Shown piece after piece: positions 37,345 to 45,833 of a stretch of DNA of 64,000 nucleotides; within the stretch, counting starts at the first letter, position 1, and every line of letters begins with the position of its first letter. The DNA lies in the NCBI GenBank assembly GCA_965227745.1, contig OZ245769.1, forward strand, positions 248,001-312,000, given 5' to 3'. Position numbers and translations under genes: made by a program. Under the pieces are notes generated by a model. It was not told the DNA's origin. It made no database searches and worked only from the letters and a program-made list of their open reading frames with translations. The DNA comes from GAS368 sp965227745. Lineage in GTDB: Bacteria; Verrucomicrobiota; Verrucomicrobiia; Opitutales; Opitutaceae.

Positions 37345-38373
37345 ATGATTGACGTACTCGTAGCTTTTATCGGGGCTTCGCTGCTGCTTTATGTGCTGCT
37401 GGGTGGGTCGGATTATGGGGCGGGGATACTGGAGCTGTTTCCGGCGGGGAAGTTGCGGGCGGCGCAGAAGGAGGTGGTGAATCACGCGATGGGGCCGGTG
37501 TGGGAGGCGAATCACATGTGGCTGATTCTCATCGTGGTGATTCTCTTCATGGGGTTTCCGGCGATCTTCACGACGCTCATGATCGCGCTGCATTTTCCGA
37601 TGCTGGCGCTGCTCGCGGGGATCGTGGTGCGCGGGGCGGCGTTTACGTTTCGGCACTACGATGCGGTGCAGGAGCCGGGGTCGCAGCGCGTGTATACGGT
37701 ACTGTTTGGCGTCTCGAGCGTGTGGAGCGCGCTGTGGCTGGGGATCATCGTGGCGAGTTTGAATCGCGGGCTGATCGATCTGGAGGCGCGGGATTTTTGG
37801 ACGGCGTATGTCGCGCCGTGGTGGGGGCTTTATCCGCTGGCGGTGGGAGTTTTCGTCGCGTGTATTTTCGTGTTTCTCGCGGCGGTGTATCTCATCGGCG
37901 AGACGGAGGATGAGACGCTGCGGCGGCATTTTACGCGGCGGGCGGCGCGGGCGAATGGGGCGGTGATCGTGGCGGGCGCGCTGGTGTTTGCGTCGTCGCT
38001 GGGGGAACGAGAGAGTTTGCCGGCGCAGTTTCTGCGGAGCCCGCTGCTGCTCGGTGTGGTAGGGGTCGCGACGCTGCTGTTTGTGGCGTTATGGACGCTC
38101 ATCAACCGGCGGCGGGTTTATCTGACCCGCGTGGTGGCCGCGGGGCAGGTGACGCTGATTCTGACGGGCTGGCTGCTCTTGTATGCGCCCAATGCGCTGG
38201 TGGCGCGGCAGCGGGTGTTTAGTTTTTATGCGGAGGCCGCGCCGGCGGCGACTTTGCGGCAACTCGTGATCGCGCTGCTGGTGGGGAGCGTATTTATTTT
38301 CCCGAGCCTGTTTTATCTGCTGCGGGTTTTTAAGAAGCCGCATGGGAAGTATGGGGCGGCGACGGGGGAGTGA
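37345..38373 (+). CDS. cydB: Cytochrome bd ubiquinol oxidase subunit II
   Basis: A protein of 342 residues with eight hydrophobic helices, matching the family length. The opening helix with LGGSDYGAGILELF and the block GPVWEANHMWLILIVVILF are typical of CydB. It pairs with CydA (35441-36763) to form the heterodimer in the inner membrane. AAGG lies five bases before ATG 37345, a reasonable ribosome site. A hairpin at 37311-37326 is just upstream, and together with the long gap it might let cydB be expressed on its own or reduce its level. Confidence 0.95.
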   Translation: MIDVLVAFIGASLLLYVLLGGSDYGAGILELFPAGKLRAAQKEVVNHAMGPVWEANHMWLILIVVILFMGFPAIFTTLMIALHFPMLALLAGIVVRGAAFTFRHYDAVQEPGSQRVYTVLFGVSSVWSALWLGIIVASLNRGLIDLEARDFWTAYVAPWWGLYPLAVGVFVACIFVFLAAVYLIGETEDETLRRHFTRRAARANGAVIVAGALVFASSLGERESLPAQFLRSPLLLGVVGVATLLFVALWTLINRRRVYLTRVVAAGQVTLILTGWLLLYAPNALVARQRVFSFYAEAAPAATLRQLVIALLVGSVFIFPSLFYLLRVFKKPHGKYGAATGE

Positions 38374-38385
38374 GGGACGGATTTA

Positions 38386-38606
38386 TTAACCACGGATTAC
38401 ACGGATGGGCACGGATGAAGGCAGGGGCAGAGGGGGAACCACGAAACACACGAAAAACACGAAAGACGGACGAGGCGCGGAATTTTTAACCACAGATGGA
38501 CACAGATAGACACGGATGAAGGCCGAACTGAGATGAACCGCGAAGCACGCGAAGAGTCGCGAAAGTGGTTGGTGAGATTCGCGTTTCTTTGCGAGGTTCG
38601 CGGTTA
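38386..38606 (+). repeat. Tandem short-unit repeats (families A and B) with an inverted copy
   Basis: Family A units at 38386-38420 and 38486-38522, family B units at 38437-38468, and a GC-richer B variant (CGCGAAG units) at 38534-38564. An inverted version (TTCGCG...GGTTCGCGGTT) at 38577-38606 can pair with the last array. This lies between cydB and the TPR gene. Confidence 0.75.
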
Positions 38607-38657
38607 AGGGATTTGAACAGGGGGAGACGGGGAGATCGGGAGGGATTATAGGGGAAC

Positions 38658-38969
38658 TTAGCGGAGATCGGCGAGCAGGGCGCGGAGTTCGCGCTCGGGG
38701 TCTTCGTGGTGCTGGTCGAGGGCGAGTTGGAGGGCGGCGGCGAGGAGGGGTTTGGCTTCGGCGCGGCGGTCGAGTTGCAGGAGGAGTTTGCCGAGGAGGA
38801 TGCGGGGCATCATCCAGTCGGATTTTTTCGCGACGCAGTATTCGAAATGAGGGATGGACTCGACGGCGCGGTTTTCGGCGACGAGGGCTTGGGCGAGGCT
38901 GAAGCGGAAGAGCTCGTTGTCGGGTTGAGTGGCGACGAGGGGGGCGAAGATTTCCGAGCGCGTGGGCAT
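38658..38969 (-). CDS. Small TPR-repeat protein
   Basis: A protein of 103 residues. About two and a half tetratricopeptide-like helices are visible, with L-x-x-A-L-x patterns such as FSLAQALVAENRAVESIPHF and LLGKLLLQLDRRAEAKPLL. It has no signal peptide, so it is cytoplasmic. TPR proteins act as protein-binding scaffolds; the partner is unknown. The gene is flanked on both sides by repeat arrays. It is coded by the only convincing frame in the area, but its shortness leaves moderate doubt. The start ATG 38969 has no clear ribosome site. Confidence 0.7.
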   Translation of the reverse strand: MPTRSEIFAPLVATQPDNELFRFSLAQALVAENRAVESIPHFEYCVAKKSDWMMPRILLGKLLLQLDRRAEAKPLLAAALQLALDQHHEDPERELRALLADLR

Positions 38970-39013
38970 GGGGAGAGATTAACGGTGAGAGGACGGATTG
39001 AGCTCAGAATTTT

Positions 39014-39214
39014 TTAACCACAGATGGACACAGATGAACACGGATAAAGGCAAAAGCGGAGAGGTGACCACGAAAGACACGAAACGCGCGAAAGATTTAA
39101 CCACGGATGAACACGGATGGACACGGATTCGGAGGAGGAACCACGAAACACACGAAATACACGAAACGCGGGAAAGGTTTTAACCACGAATGGACACGAA
39201 GGGACACGAACGAA
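39014..39214 (+). repeat. Tandem short-unit repeats, families A and B alternating
   Basis: A at 39014-39050, B at 39066-39094, A at 39096-39130, B at 39138-39177, and a mixed CACGAA/GGACACGAA array at 39178-39214. Several arrays begin TTAACCAC, a shared entry sequence. Reading frames through the arrays give low-complexity peptides that should not be called proteins. Confidence 0.8.
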
Positions 39215-39316
39215 CGGCGGGCCGAGAGGCTTGGCAGCGAGAGGTGGGTTTTGGATGCCGAGAGTCTTTGCGCTCGGTGATGGTGGGTTTGGAGGGCGCG
39301 GCGTGGGCGGAGGGAC

Positions 39317-39338
39317 GGCGGTTGGAAACCGCCGCTCC
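39317..39338 (+). repeat. Hairpin repeat, TGGAA loop type (second copy)
   Basis: Identical over 22 bases to 37251-37272: stem GGCGGT/ACCGCC, loop TGGAA, tail GCTCC. Confidence 0.8.
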
Positions 39339-39391
39339 GGGGGGCGTGACGAAAAGAGTTTGAGCGGCCGGTGGCCGCGGGGAACTCAGCA

Positions 39392-39423
39392 GACTCTGCG
39401 GCAGGGATGCCGCAGTCACTTTA
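39392..39423 (+). repeat. Hairpin repeat, GACTCTGCGGC type
   Basis: CTGCGGCA pairs with TGCCGCAG around a GGGA loop, within GACT...TCACTTTA borders. Near-identical copies are at 51396-51426 and, inverted, at 51209-51235. Confidence 0.75.
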
Positions 39424-39438
39424 CGGAACTGCGGTCGC

Positions 39439-40161
39439 TTACACTTCGTCGACGAAGACGACGACGCCGGTGGCGTTGTCGGGGCCGCCGCGGCGGACAG
39501 CGAGCATCACGATTTCGCGGATGATGTCGTGAGGGGAGTTTGAAGCGCCCATTATCTCGCCTAGCTCGGAGTCGGGGATCATGCGCGTGACGCCGTCGGT
39601 GCAGAAGAGGTAGCGGTCACCAGCGACGAGGGGGCGTGAGATGAGATCGACGTCGGGGGGCGTGGGCTGGCCGATGCAGCGGGTGAGGGCGTTGCGGTTG
39701 GCCTCGTGATAATAGACGACCTCGCCACGGGCGCGGCGCAGGCGGGCTTCGTTTTCGACGGAGTGGTCCTCCGTGACGCGGATGAACTCGCGACCGCGCA
39801 GCAGGTAGGCGCGGGAGTCGCCGACGTGGGCGATCTCGAAGGTTTTGCCGCGGATGCAGCCGAAGGTGAGCGTGGTGCCGATGCCCATGGCGGGGCTGAT
39901 CTTGTGGCCGAGGGCGGCGACGCTTTCGTTGGCGTGATGGACGATGGTCGTGAGGTCGAGATTGCCATCGGCCGGCAGGGCGTGGAGGGCACCGAGAATC
40001 TCGTCGACGGTTTGCTGGGCGGCTTCGGCGCCGCCGGGCAGGCCACCGACGCCATCCGCGATCCCGAAGATCCGCGCGGCTTCATCGAACAGGTAGCGGT
40101 CCTCGTTGTTTCGGCGGACGCGGCCGATATCGGTGAGCGCTGCTGCGCGGAGCAAAGGCAT
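39439..40161 (-). CDS. PP2C-type protein serine/threonine phosphatase
   Basis: A protein of 240 residues, the normal size for a bacterial PP2C catalytic domain. The family motifs run in order: RRNNEDRY, GIADGVGG (metal-binding Asp), GIGTTLT, HVGDSRAYLLR, CTDGVT and GGPDNAT, which contains the last metal Asp. No signal peptide or sensor domain is present, so it is a stand-alone cytoplasmic enzyme that removes phosphate from Ser/Thr kinase targets. It begins 31 bases after the helicase stop on the same strand; no kinase gene is nearby. Start ATG 40161 gives the expected N-terminus. Confidence 0.94.
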   Translation of the reverse strand: MPLLRAAALTDIGRVRRNNEDRYLFDEAARIFGIADGVGGLPGGAEAAQQTVDEILGALHALPADGNLDLTTIVHHANESVAALGHKISPAMGIGTTLTFGCIRGKTFEIAHVGDSRAYLLRGREFIRVTEDHSVENEARLRRARGEVVYYHEANRNALTRCIGQPTPPDVDLISRPLVAGDRYLFCTDGVTRMIPDSELGEIMGASNSPHDIIREIVMLAVRRGGPDNATGVVVFVDEV

Positions 40162-40192
40162 GGGATTTGCGAAAACGTAACGCGCGACTCGG

Positions 40193-42268
40193 TCAGGCGA
40201 AAGGATGAAATTTTTCGCTACGCGTTTTCCGTGTTAAGGTAGTAAACTCCGTTTGCGGCAAACAGGAGAGGAAAAGGCGGCCATAACTTTTCGCGAGCAG
40301 GCGCGAATCGAGCAGGGTAATGAGGCCGCGATCCGTTTGCGTGCGGATGAGGCGGCCCACGCCCTGGCGGAATTTAATCAACGCATCGGGCAGCGTGAGT
40401 TCGTTGAACGGACTGCCGCCGGCGTCGCGGATGTGTTCGCATTTCGCCTCGGTGATCGGGTGCGTAGGCGGATCGAACGGCAGGCGCGTGATGATGACCT
40501 GCGCGAGCGAATCGCCGGGGACATCGACGCCGGTCCAGAAACTATCGGTGCCAAAGAGCACGGCGTTGCCGAGGTCGCGCATCTGGTTGGTCAACTCGGT
40601 GCGCGAGAGGTCGGCGCCCTGCATGAGAAAAGGCCGGCCGGCGGCGCGGAAGCCGGGCTCCAGTTTTTCCGCGATGGCGCGCATATCGGTGTAGCTCGTG
40701 AAGAGCACGAGCGAGCCCCCGCGCACGGCCTGCACGCAGAAGCCCACGTAGTCCGCGAGGACATCGAGCGCGAGCTTGGCCTCCTGCGGGGAGGGCAGCG
40801 GGACATCGGAGGCGACGTAGACGCGCATATTGCGCTCGAAGTCGAAGGGGGATTTCACGACGACGGCGTGGGCATCGTCGGCGCCGATGCGCGCGGCAAA
40901 GGGCTCGATCTGCCCGCCCATGGCGAGCGTGGCGCTGGCGCAGACGACGCTCGTGCCACAGCCAAAAAGATGCTCGCGCAGCGCGGGCGCGACGTCGATG
41001 GGCGCGCTGCGGAGGGTGACGATGGTCTGCTTCCGCCCGCCGCGTTCGCCCCAATAAACGTGATTCGGATCGCCGAGCGTGAGCCACGTGGTGATGCCAG
41101 CCTGCAGGGCTTTGATACGCTGTTTTTGCTCGAGCATCTCGTCGCGCTCGCGGCCATCCTCGAGTTTGTCGCCGAGCTTGCCGAGCAGGCGGTGGAGCGC
41201 GCCGAGCGGGCCATCGAGCGTGGGCTCGGCGACGCCCGGCTCGCGGACGCGGACGACGGAGCGCGGCGCGAGGAGCGTGGCGGCGAGGAAATCGAAAAAC
41301 TGCCGCGAGGCGTCGAGCGCATCGACGACGAGTTGCTGCGCTTCGGGTCCGCCGAGCTTGCGGAAGATGCCGCGCTTAGTGCGCGGGTTGAAAAGGTATT
41401 TCAGGGCGCGGTCGACGCTGTAGCTGGAGAGCGAGAGACCGAAATTATCAGTGGCGACCTCGGGGACGGTGTGGGCTTCGTCGAGGACCACAAAGTCGTC
41501 GGCGAAGAGGACGCCGCGGGTGTCCTTGGGCGCGCCGTTGGCTTGAGCGCCACCGGAGCCGATGAGGGCGAAGAGCAGCGCGTGGTTGACGATGACGAGA
41601 TTGGCCGAGCGCATGCGCGCGCGGGCGCGCTGGTAGAAACACTTTTCCGGGTCGCAGTGTTTGCGCGAGCACGAGGAAGAGTCGGCATTGACGACATCCC
41701 ACACCTCGATGCGCGGCGGCGGGCGAAGCTCGTGGCGCAGGCCCGTGGGGGTGACCTCGGCCCACTCGGCGATGCGCTTCAGCTCATCGTAATCGGCATC
41801 GGCGAAGAGCGTGGAGCGGTCGGCGAGGGCGTGGCCGAGGCGCGTGGTGCAAAGGTAGTTGGATTTGCCGACGAGGACGGCGGATTTGAAATCGGCATAC
41901 TTCGCGAGCTCGGGGCGGGACTTGAAGAGCCGGCGGCACTTGGGGAGGTCGGAGGTCTCGAGCTGTTCCTGGAGGGAAATGGTGTGCGTCGAGACGATGA
42001 GCTGGCGGGATTGGTCGACGGCGTGGATGAGGCCCGGGATGAGGTAGGCGAGGGACTTGCCGACGCCGGTGCCGGCCTCGAAGAGGAGGGGCTCGTCGCC
42101 CTTCATGGCGGCGGCGACGGCGCGGGCCATTTCCTCCTGTTGGGGGCGGTGATCGAGCGATAGGGCGGTCTGCAACCAGCCGGCCTCGGAGAAAATCTTG
42201 GCGGCGAGGGCGGGCGCATGGCTGGGGGGCGCAGGCGCTGGGCCGGAGTCGTCGCGAAGGCCAATCAT
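40193..42268 (-). CDS. dinG: DinG-like ATP-dependent DNA helicase with iron-sulfur cluster
   Basis: A protein of 691 residues. Walker A motif EAGTGVGKS at 64-72, DEAH box at 263-266, and four cysteines (Cys140, Cys200, Cys205, Cys210) placed to hold a 4Fe-4S cluster as in the XPD/DinG superfamily 2 helicases. Later motifs include LFTSYTDMRA, GTDSFWTGVDVPGDSL and the C-terminal QGVGRLIRTQTDRG. DinG-like helicases unwind DNA 5' to 3' and remove R-loops or unusual structures. The gene lies ahead of the PP2C gene. The start ATG 42268 follows a stretch that resembles the family N-terminus only loosely, so a later start is possible. Confidence 0.9.
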   Translation of the reverse strand: MIGLRDDSGPAPAPPSHAPALAAKIFSEAGWLQTALSLDHRPQQEEMARAVAAAMKGDEPLLFEAGTGVGKSLAYLIPGLIHAVDQSRQLIVSTHTISLQEQLETSDLPKCRRLFKSRPELAKYADFKSAVLVGKSNYLCTTRLGHALADRSTLFADADYDELKRIAEWAEVTPTGLRHELRPPPRIEVWDVVNADSSSCSRKHCDPEKCFYQRARARMRSANLVIVNHALLFALIGSGGAQANGAPKDTRGVLFADDFVVLDEAHTVPEVATDNFGLSLSSYSVDRALKYLFNPRTKRGIFRKLGGPEAQQLVVDALDASRQFFDFLAATLLAPRSVVRVREPGVAEPTLDGPLGALHRLLGKLGDKLEDGRERDEMLEQKQRIKALQAGITTWLTLGDPNHVYWGERGGRKQTIVTLRSAPIDVAPALREHLFGCGTSVVCASATLAMGGQIEPFAARIGADDAHAVVVKSPFDFERNMRVYVASDVPLPSPQEAKLALDVLADYVGFCVQAVRGGSLVLFTSYTDMRAIAEKLEPGFRAAGRPFLMQGADLSRTELTNQMRDLGNAVLFGTDSFWTGVDVPGDSLAQVIITRLPFDPPTHPITEAKCEHIRDAGGSPFNELTLPDALIKFRQGVGRLIRTQTDRGLITLLDSRLLAKSYGRLFLSCLPQTEFTTLTRKTRSEKFHPFA

Positions 42269-42575
42269 GAGAGGAGCGGGTCAACCAATGGGCGAGTCGG
42301 GGGTGGCGCAAATGAAAAGGCGTTTTAGGCCGAGGGTTGGGAAAGGCGATGGACGCGGAGAGGGGCGGAGGGATGGCCACAAAAAACGCAAAAAATGGGT
42401 TCGGCGGGTGCCAGTGTGCGTGGCGCCCATAGGCGCGCGGAGTTTTTTTAGGGGAGGGGGCCGGCGGTGCAGCGTGAGTTTGCCGGACACTCCATGGGGT
42501 AGCGGCTGTAGTGTTTATTTAGACGATCGCTATAAGCTGGAAAAACGATGCTATGCGCTTAACCTGTCCGGCGTC
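42269..42575. other. Intergenic region between dinG and the first lipoprotein
   Basis: A gap of 307 bases between divergent genes, so it must hold two promoters. TTTATT and TATAAG near 42508-42533 could be a weak promoter for the lipoprotein. A CACAAAAAACGCAAAAAA segment near 42379-42400 resembles the CAC-unit repeats. No gene is seen. Confidence 0.4.
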
Positions 42576-43043
42576 ATGAAAATGAAATTACCCCTGTTGG
42601 TGGTGTCGCTCGGGTTGGCGGTGGCCGGGGCTGGTTGCAAATTCCCCAGCAGCGGCACGGTGTATGATCGCCGGCAGGTGGGGCACTCGATGAGCGTCGA
42701 GACGGGGGATATCGTTTCGATCCGCAATGTGAAAGTCGAGGGACGCAATACGGTGATCGGCACCGGTGGCGGTGCCATCGTGGGCGGCGCGGCGGCTTCG
42801 GGTGGATCGGGCGTCGGTGGCGCGATTGCGCAGGCGGCGGGTGTGGTCGGCGGTGCGATCGCGGGCGAGGCCGTGGAAGAAGTCGCAACGCGCGGGACCG
42901 CGCAGGAATTGATGATCAAGACCAGCTCGGGCCGGACGATTGCGGTCGTGCAGGTCGTGGGTAATGAAGGACCCTTTGCCGTGGGCGAGCATGTGCAACT
43001 CCTCGATGGCGCGGGTGGCACGACGGTGCGCCGGCTCAATTGA
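42576..43043 (+). CDS. Lipoprotein with glycine-rich segment (first of a related pair)
   Basis: A protein of 155 residues with a lipoprotein signal: hydrophobic MKLPLLVVSLGLAVAGAGC, with the lipid-carrying Cys at about residue 21. A glycine-rich, repeat-like centre (GGGAIVGGAAASGGSG) suggests a glycine-zipper membrane hairpin like that of SlyB-type outer-membrane lipoproteins. The end (GEHVQLLDGAGGTTVRRLN) is beta-rich and resembles the end of the next protein. Expected location: outer membrane, periplasmic face. Function unknown. ATG 42576 and ATG 42582 are both possible starts. Confidence 0.8.
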   Translation: MKMKLPLLVVSLGLAVAGAGCKFPSSGTVYDRRQVGHSMSVETGDIVSIRNVKVEGRNTVIGTGGGAIVGGAAASGGSGVGGAIAQAAGVVGGAIAGEAVEEVATRGTAQELMIKTSSGRTIAVVQVVGNEGPFAVGEHVQLLDGAGGTTVRRLN

Positions 43044-43045
43044 CG

Positions 43046-43504
43046 ATGCGAGCGAAGCACGGGTGGGGGAAATGCCTGGCGGGATTGCTGGCGGCGGTGA
43101 CGCTGCTGGCGCTGGGGGGGTGTGCGGTGGAGTTGGCGCAGGCGCGTCCGCCGGATGAGAAGCCTTTTGGCGAAGTCGAACACGAAGATCGCGGCGAGGT
43201 GGTCTCGGTGGTCGACACGAAAATCGATTTGCGCACGGGGCAAGGGCGCGTGCTCGGGACGACTCAATCGGTAGGGGTCGGGCCGATCGGCGTCGGCGTG
43301 CCGATCACGCTGGGCGGGGAGAGCAAGCGCGAGGTGCCGGGCGAGGATATTACCGTCAAGCTGAAGTCGGGGAAGCTGGTGCACATCGTGCAGCAGCTCA
43401 GCTCGCCGCCGTATGGCGTGGGCGAGGCGGTGAAGGTGCAGTACGAGAAACCGAATCGAATCACCGGCGAGGCGCGCACGCGGGTGGTGCGAGGGGAGTA
43501 TTGA
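43046..43504 (+). CDS. Lipoprotein (second of a related pair)
   Basis: A protein of 152 residues with a lipobox LALGGC and a hydrophobic N-terminus. The C-terminal segment (KLKSGKLVHIVQQLSS, then YGVGEAVKVQYEK) is similar in plan to that of the preceding lipoprotein (IKTSSGRTIAVVQVV, then FAVGEHVQLL), so the two look like an old duplication. A central GVGPIGVGVPI stretch again suggests a membrane-associated hairpin. It starts three bases after the previous stop, so the two are in one operon. Function unknown. Confidence 0.8.
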   Translation: MRAKHGWGKCLAGLLAAVTLLALGGCAVELAQARPPDEKPFGEVEHEDRGEVVSVVDTKIDLRTGQGRVLGTTQSVGVGPIGVGVPITLGGESKREVPGEDITVKLKSGKLVHIVQQLSSPPYGVGEAVKVQYEKPNRITGEARTRVVRGEY

Positions 43505-43697
43505 GGAGGGAGCGAAGGGACTGGAGGGGAGCGAAGGGGGTGGTGGGGGAGGAAGAGGTGAGGTAGGAAACGAGGAAGGTTGCTGAGTGAGAGAGCGGGT
43601 GGGAGGGATGGGTGGGGACCGCTCATCTGCGCTGATTTTTTAGGAGCGAGTGGGTGAGGCTGAACGGTGCGGGCTTCGCCTGATCGGCGAAGCGCGA

Positions 43698-43740
43698 GGG
43701 TGAAGGGGGGGTGAAGGGGGGAAGGGGGTGAGGGACTGGG
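43698..43740 (+). other. Possible G-quadruplex sequence
   Basis: Five runs of three or more G are separated by short gaps (TGAA, TGAA, AA, TGA), which fits the G-quadruplex pattern on the + strand. Convergent transcripts of two genes could meet here. Confidence 0.5.
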
Positions 43741-44008
43741 AGGTGTGTGTGATACGCCCAGAGCGGTCTGTGGTGCAATTTGTGGGGAGTGGGTGGTGAG
43801 GGTGCGTGGGTGTGTCGACGGGGAGGGGTTTATATTTCGTTAAAATATTATTTATTAATTACTTATGAATTATTTTAGGGCCGAATGCGTTGCGACAAAT
43901 TAAGGCTTCTAAAGGTAACTATAGGTTGGGTGGACGGGGGGATTGAGGCGAGTGGGGCGGGCTGGAGGGTGGGGGAGGCAGGCGCGGGGTACCATCGCGG
44001 CTGATGGG

Positions 44009-44035
44009 TGCGGGCCAGCGGCCCGCGCTCCCAGG
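44009..44035 (+). repeat. GC-rich hairpin repeat with GCGCTCCCAGG tail
   Basis: GCGGGCC pairs with GGCCCGC around the loop AGC, followed by GCTCCCAGG. Copies: 53508-53528 (inverted), 53549-53574 and 59414-59442. Confidence 0.75.
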
Positions 44036-44117
44036 GGGGCGCTGGAGGCGGTCGCGTTTCCCGGAGCGGCTTGCTGGCGCTCGCCGCTACTAGGGAGGCT
44101 GCGGGCGTTGCCGCCGC

Positions 44118-44675
44118 TCAGTCCACGATCAGGACGTGGTCGCCGACGCGGACTTGCTCGTAGAGCTCGACGATCTCGATGTTGCGCAGGAGGACGCAGC
44201 CGGAGCTGAGGGGCTCGCCGATGCGGTCTTCGTGGTTGGTACCGTGGAGGTAGACGTAACGCTCGTAGGTGTCGACGTTGCCGCCGCGGTTGACACCGGG
44301 CTCGAGGCCGCGGAGCCAGAGGATGCGGCCGGTGACGAGGTCGGTCTTGGTGGGCTCGAGGTCGAGGGCCTCATTATAATGGCGGCCGGTGGGGACGCGG
44401 GCCTTGAAGACCATGCCGGGGGGCTGGCCGGCGCCGATGCGCTCGGCGATCTCGTGGAGGCCGCGCGGGGTGCCGAGGGAATCCTTGATATTCGAGGGCG
44501 GACGCTTGGAGGTGGAGACGACGTAACTCTTTACCAGTTCACCTCGGCGGTAAAATTGCATCGTCGCTGTACCGATGCGGACGAAGAGAAGCCGCTCTCC
44601 GGGCTTGATGCCGAGGCGGGCGCAGGTTTTGTTGAACAACTCCAAAGGAGACTCACTCGTGAACAATGCATCCAT
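44118..44675 (-). CDS. L,D-transpeptidase, YkuD family
   Basis: A protein of 185 residues with the YkuD catalytic pattern: His144 in YLHGTN and Cys160 in PLSSGCVLLRN. These enzymes make 3-3 crosslinks in peptidoglycan or attach proteins to it. No signal peptide is apparent in the chosen frame, which is odd for a cell-wall enzyme; a further upstream start or another export route would be needed. ATG 44675 is the first ATG, preceded by an in-frame TTG. The start lies inside the asd coding region on the opposite strand: the two genes overlap at their 5' ends by 17 bases. Confidence 0.85.
   Translation of the reverse strand: MDALFTSESPLELFNKTCARLGIKPGERLLFVRIGTATMQFYRRGELVKSYVVSTSKRPPSNIKDSLGTPRGLHEIAERIGAGQPPGMVFKARVPTGRHYNEALDLEPTKTDLVTGRILWLRGLEPGVNRGGNVDTYERYVYLHGTNHEDRIGEPLSSGCVLLRNIEIVELYEQVRVGDHVLIVD
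44644..44650 (+). promoter_or_regulatory. Shine-Dalgarno site of asd
   Basis: AAAGGAG, eight bases before GTG 44659. It is the clearest ribosome site in the window and decides the start of asd. It lies within the first codons of the divergent L,D-transpeptidase. Confidence 0.75.
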
Positions 44676-45705
44676 CAATGTCGGTATCGTCGGCGCGACG
44701 GGCGCCGTCGGTCAAGAGCTGCTGAAGCTTTTGCATGAGCGTAATTTTCCCATGGCCTCGCTGCGGCTCTTTGCCTCGGCGCGGTCGGCGGGCAAAGTCA
44801 TCGAGTACGCCGGCAAGAAATTCACGGTCGAAGAGGCCAAGCCGGGCGTGTTTGCCGACGTGGACGTGGCGTTTTTCGCGGCGGGCGGCACCGTGACTCG
44901 CGCACTGGCGCCGGACGCGGTCAAGGCGGGCTGTCTCGTCATCGACAAGAGTTCGCACTACCGCCAGGACCCCGACGTGCCCCTCGTGATCCCGGAGATC
45001 AATCCCGAGGGCCTGCGGAAGAACAAGGGCATCATCGCTAACCCGAATTGCTCGACGGCCGTCACGCTCATGGCGCTCTGGCCGCTGCACAAGGCGTTTG
45101 GCCTGAAGCGCTATTTCGCGTCCACTTACCAGTCTGTCTCCGGCACGGGGGCCGAGGCGGTGCAGGAGCTGGAATCGCAAATCCAGGCCTACGTGAAGGG
45201 CGAGCCCATCACGAAGAAGGTCTATCCGTACCAGATCGCGTTTAACGTCATCCCGCAGGTCGACTCGTTTGGCCCGAATGGCTACACGGGCGAAGAGACC
45301 AAGATGATGCTGGAGAGCCGCAAGATCATGGGTCTGCCGAATCTCAAGGTTTCCGCCACCACGGTCCGCGTGCCGGTCGTGCGCGCCCATTCGGTCGCGG
45401 TCAACGCGGAGTTTGAGCGCCCGGTGAGCGTCGAGGCGGCCCGTGCGGCCATCGCGGCGTTTGAGGGGGCGGAGCTCGTCGATGATCCGGCGACGAAGTC
45501 GTACCCGACGCCCCTCGATTTCAGCCGCAAGGTGAAGTGTGGCGTGGGCCGCATCCGCATCGACACGGCGCTGGACAACGGTCTCGCCCTATGGGTGAGC
45601 GGCGACAACCTCTGGAAGGGCGCGGCGCTCAACGCCATCCAGAACGCTGAACTCATGGCGCGCGAGGGGCTGTTCAAGGGCCGCGGCGCGCTGGCGGGCG
45701 TATAA
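44659..45705 (+). CDS. asd: Aspartate-semialdehyde dehydrogenase
   Basis: A protein of 348 residues from GTG 44659. The N-terminal Rossmann segment is VGIVGATGAVGQELL, the catalytic Cys is in NPNCSTAVT, and the final His-bearing segment VRVPVVRAHS matches the family. The enzyme makes aspartate semialdehyde, the branch point to lysine (hence peptidoglycan), threonine and methionine. A longer frame running back to 44575 is discarded because of the strong ribosome site. Divergent from the transpeptidase; both products concern the cell wall, which may or may not be a coincidence. A GC-rich inverted repeat (45724-45756) follows the stop. Confidence 0.95.
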   Translation: MNNASINVGIVGATGAVGQELLKLLHERNFPMASLRLFASARSAGKVIEYAGKKFTVEEAKPGVFADVDVAFFAAGGTVTRALAPDAVKAGCLVIDKSSHYRQDPDVPLVIPEINPEGLRKNKGIIANPNCSTAVTLMALWPLHKAFGLKRYFASTYQSVSGTGAEAVQELESQIQAYVKGEPITKKVYPYQIAFNVIPQVDSFGPNGYTGEETKMMLESRKIMGLPNLKVSATTVRVPVVRAHSVAVNAEFERPVSVEAARAAIAAFEGAELVDDPATKSYPTPLDFSRKVKCGVGRIRIDTALDNGLALWVSGDNLWKGAALNAIQNAELMAREGLFKGRGALAGV

Positions 45706-45833
45706 AAGTTATCCGGTTTACGGGCGGCGGTTGGGAGGATGGGTTGCGCCCGCCGCTCAGGCCGCCCCGCGTCATCCTTAAAATTGAATCTTGTCATAGG
45801 TGCTGGCGGCCCGTTTTGATGAACCCTCGGCTT

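Larger units (their letters stand above)
38970..39438. other. Repeat-rich gap without a gene
   Basis: These 469 bases hold five tandem arrays (39014-39214), a hairpin copy at 39317-39338 and another at 39392-39423. No coding gene is seen. Confidence 0.6.
43505..44117. other. Composition-skewed gap: G-rich stretch, then AT-rich island
   Basis: Between the convergent ends of two genes lie 613 bases without a recognised gene. The first part (43505-43740) is very purine-rich on the + strand, with runs of G at 43698-43740. An AT island at 43829-43877 has only four G or C in about 48 bases. A GC-rich hairpin copy follows at 44009-44035. Confidence 0.55.

Noticed and set aside
38998..39183. Small protein rich in HETHE and DTKR repeats
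   Set aside because: It is a translation of the CAC-unit arrays and has no ribosome site.
39014..39214. CRISPR array
   Set aside because: Units are 9-10 bases and imperfect, with no spacers of constant length and no cas genes.
40253..42163. Open frame of about 636 codons on the + strand opposite the helicase
   Set aside because: The helicase has all its motifs on the - strand; the antisense peptide has no recognisable domain.
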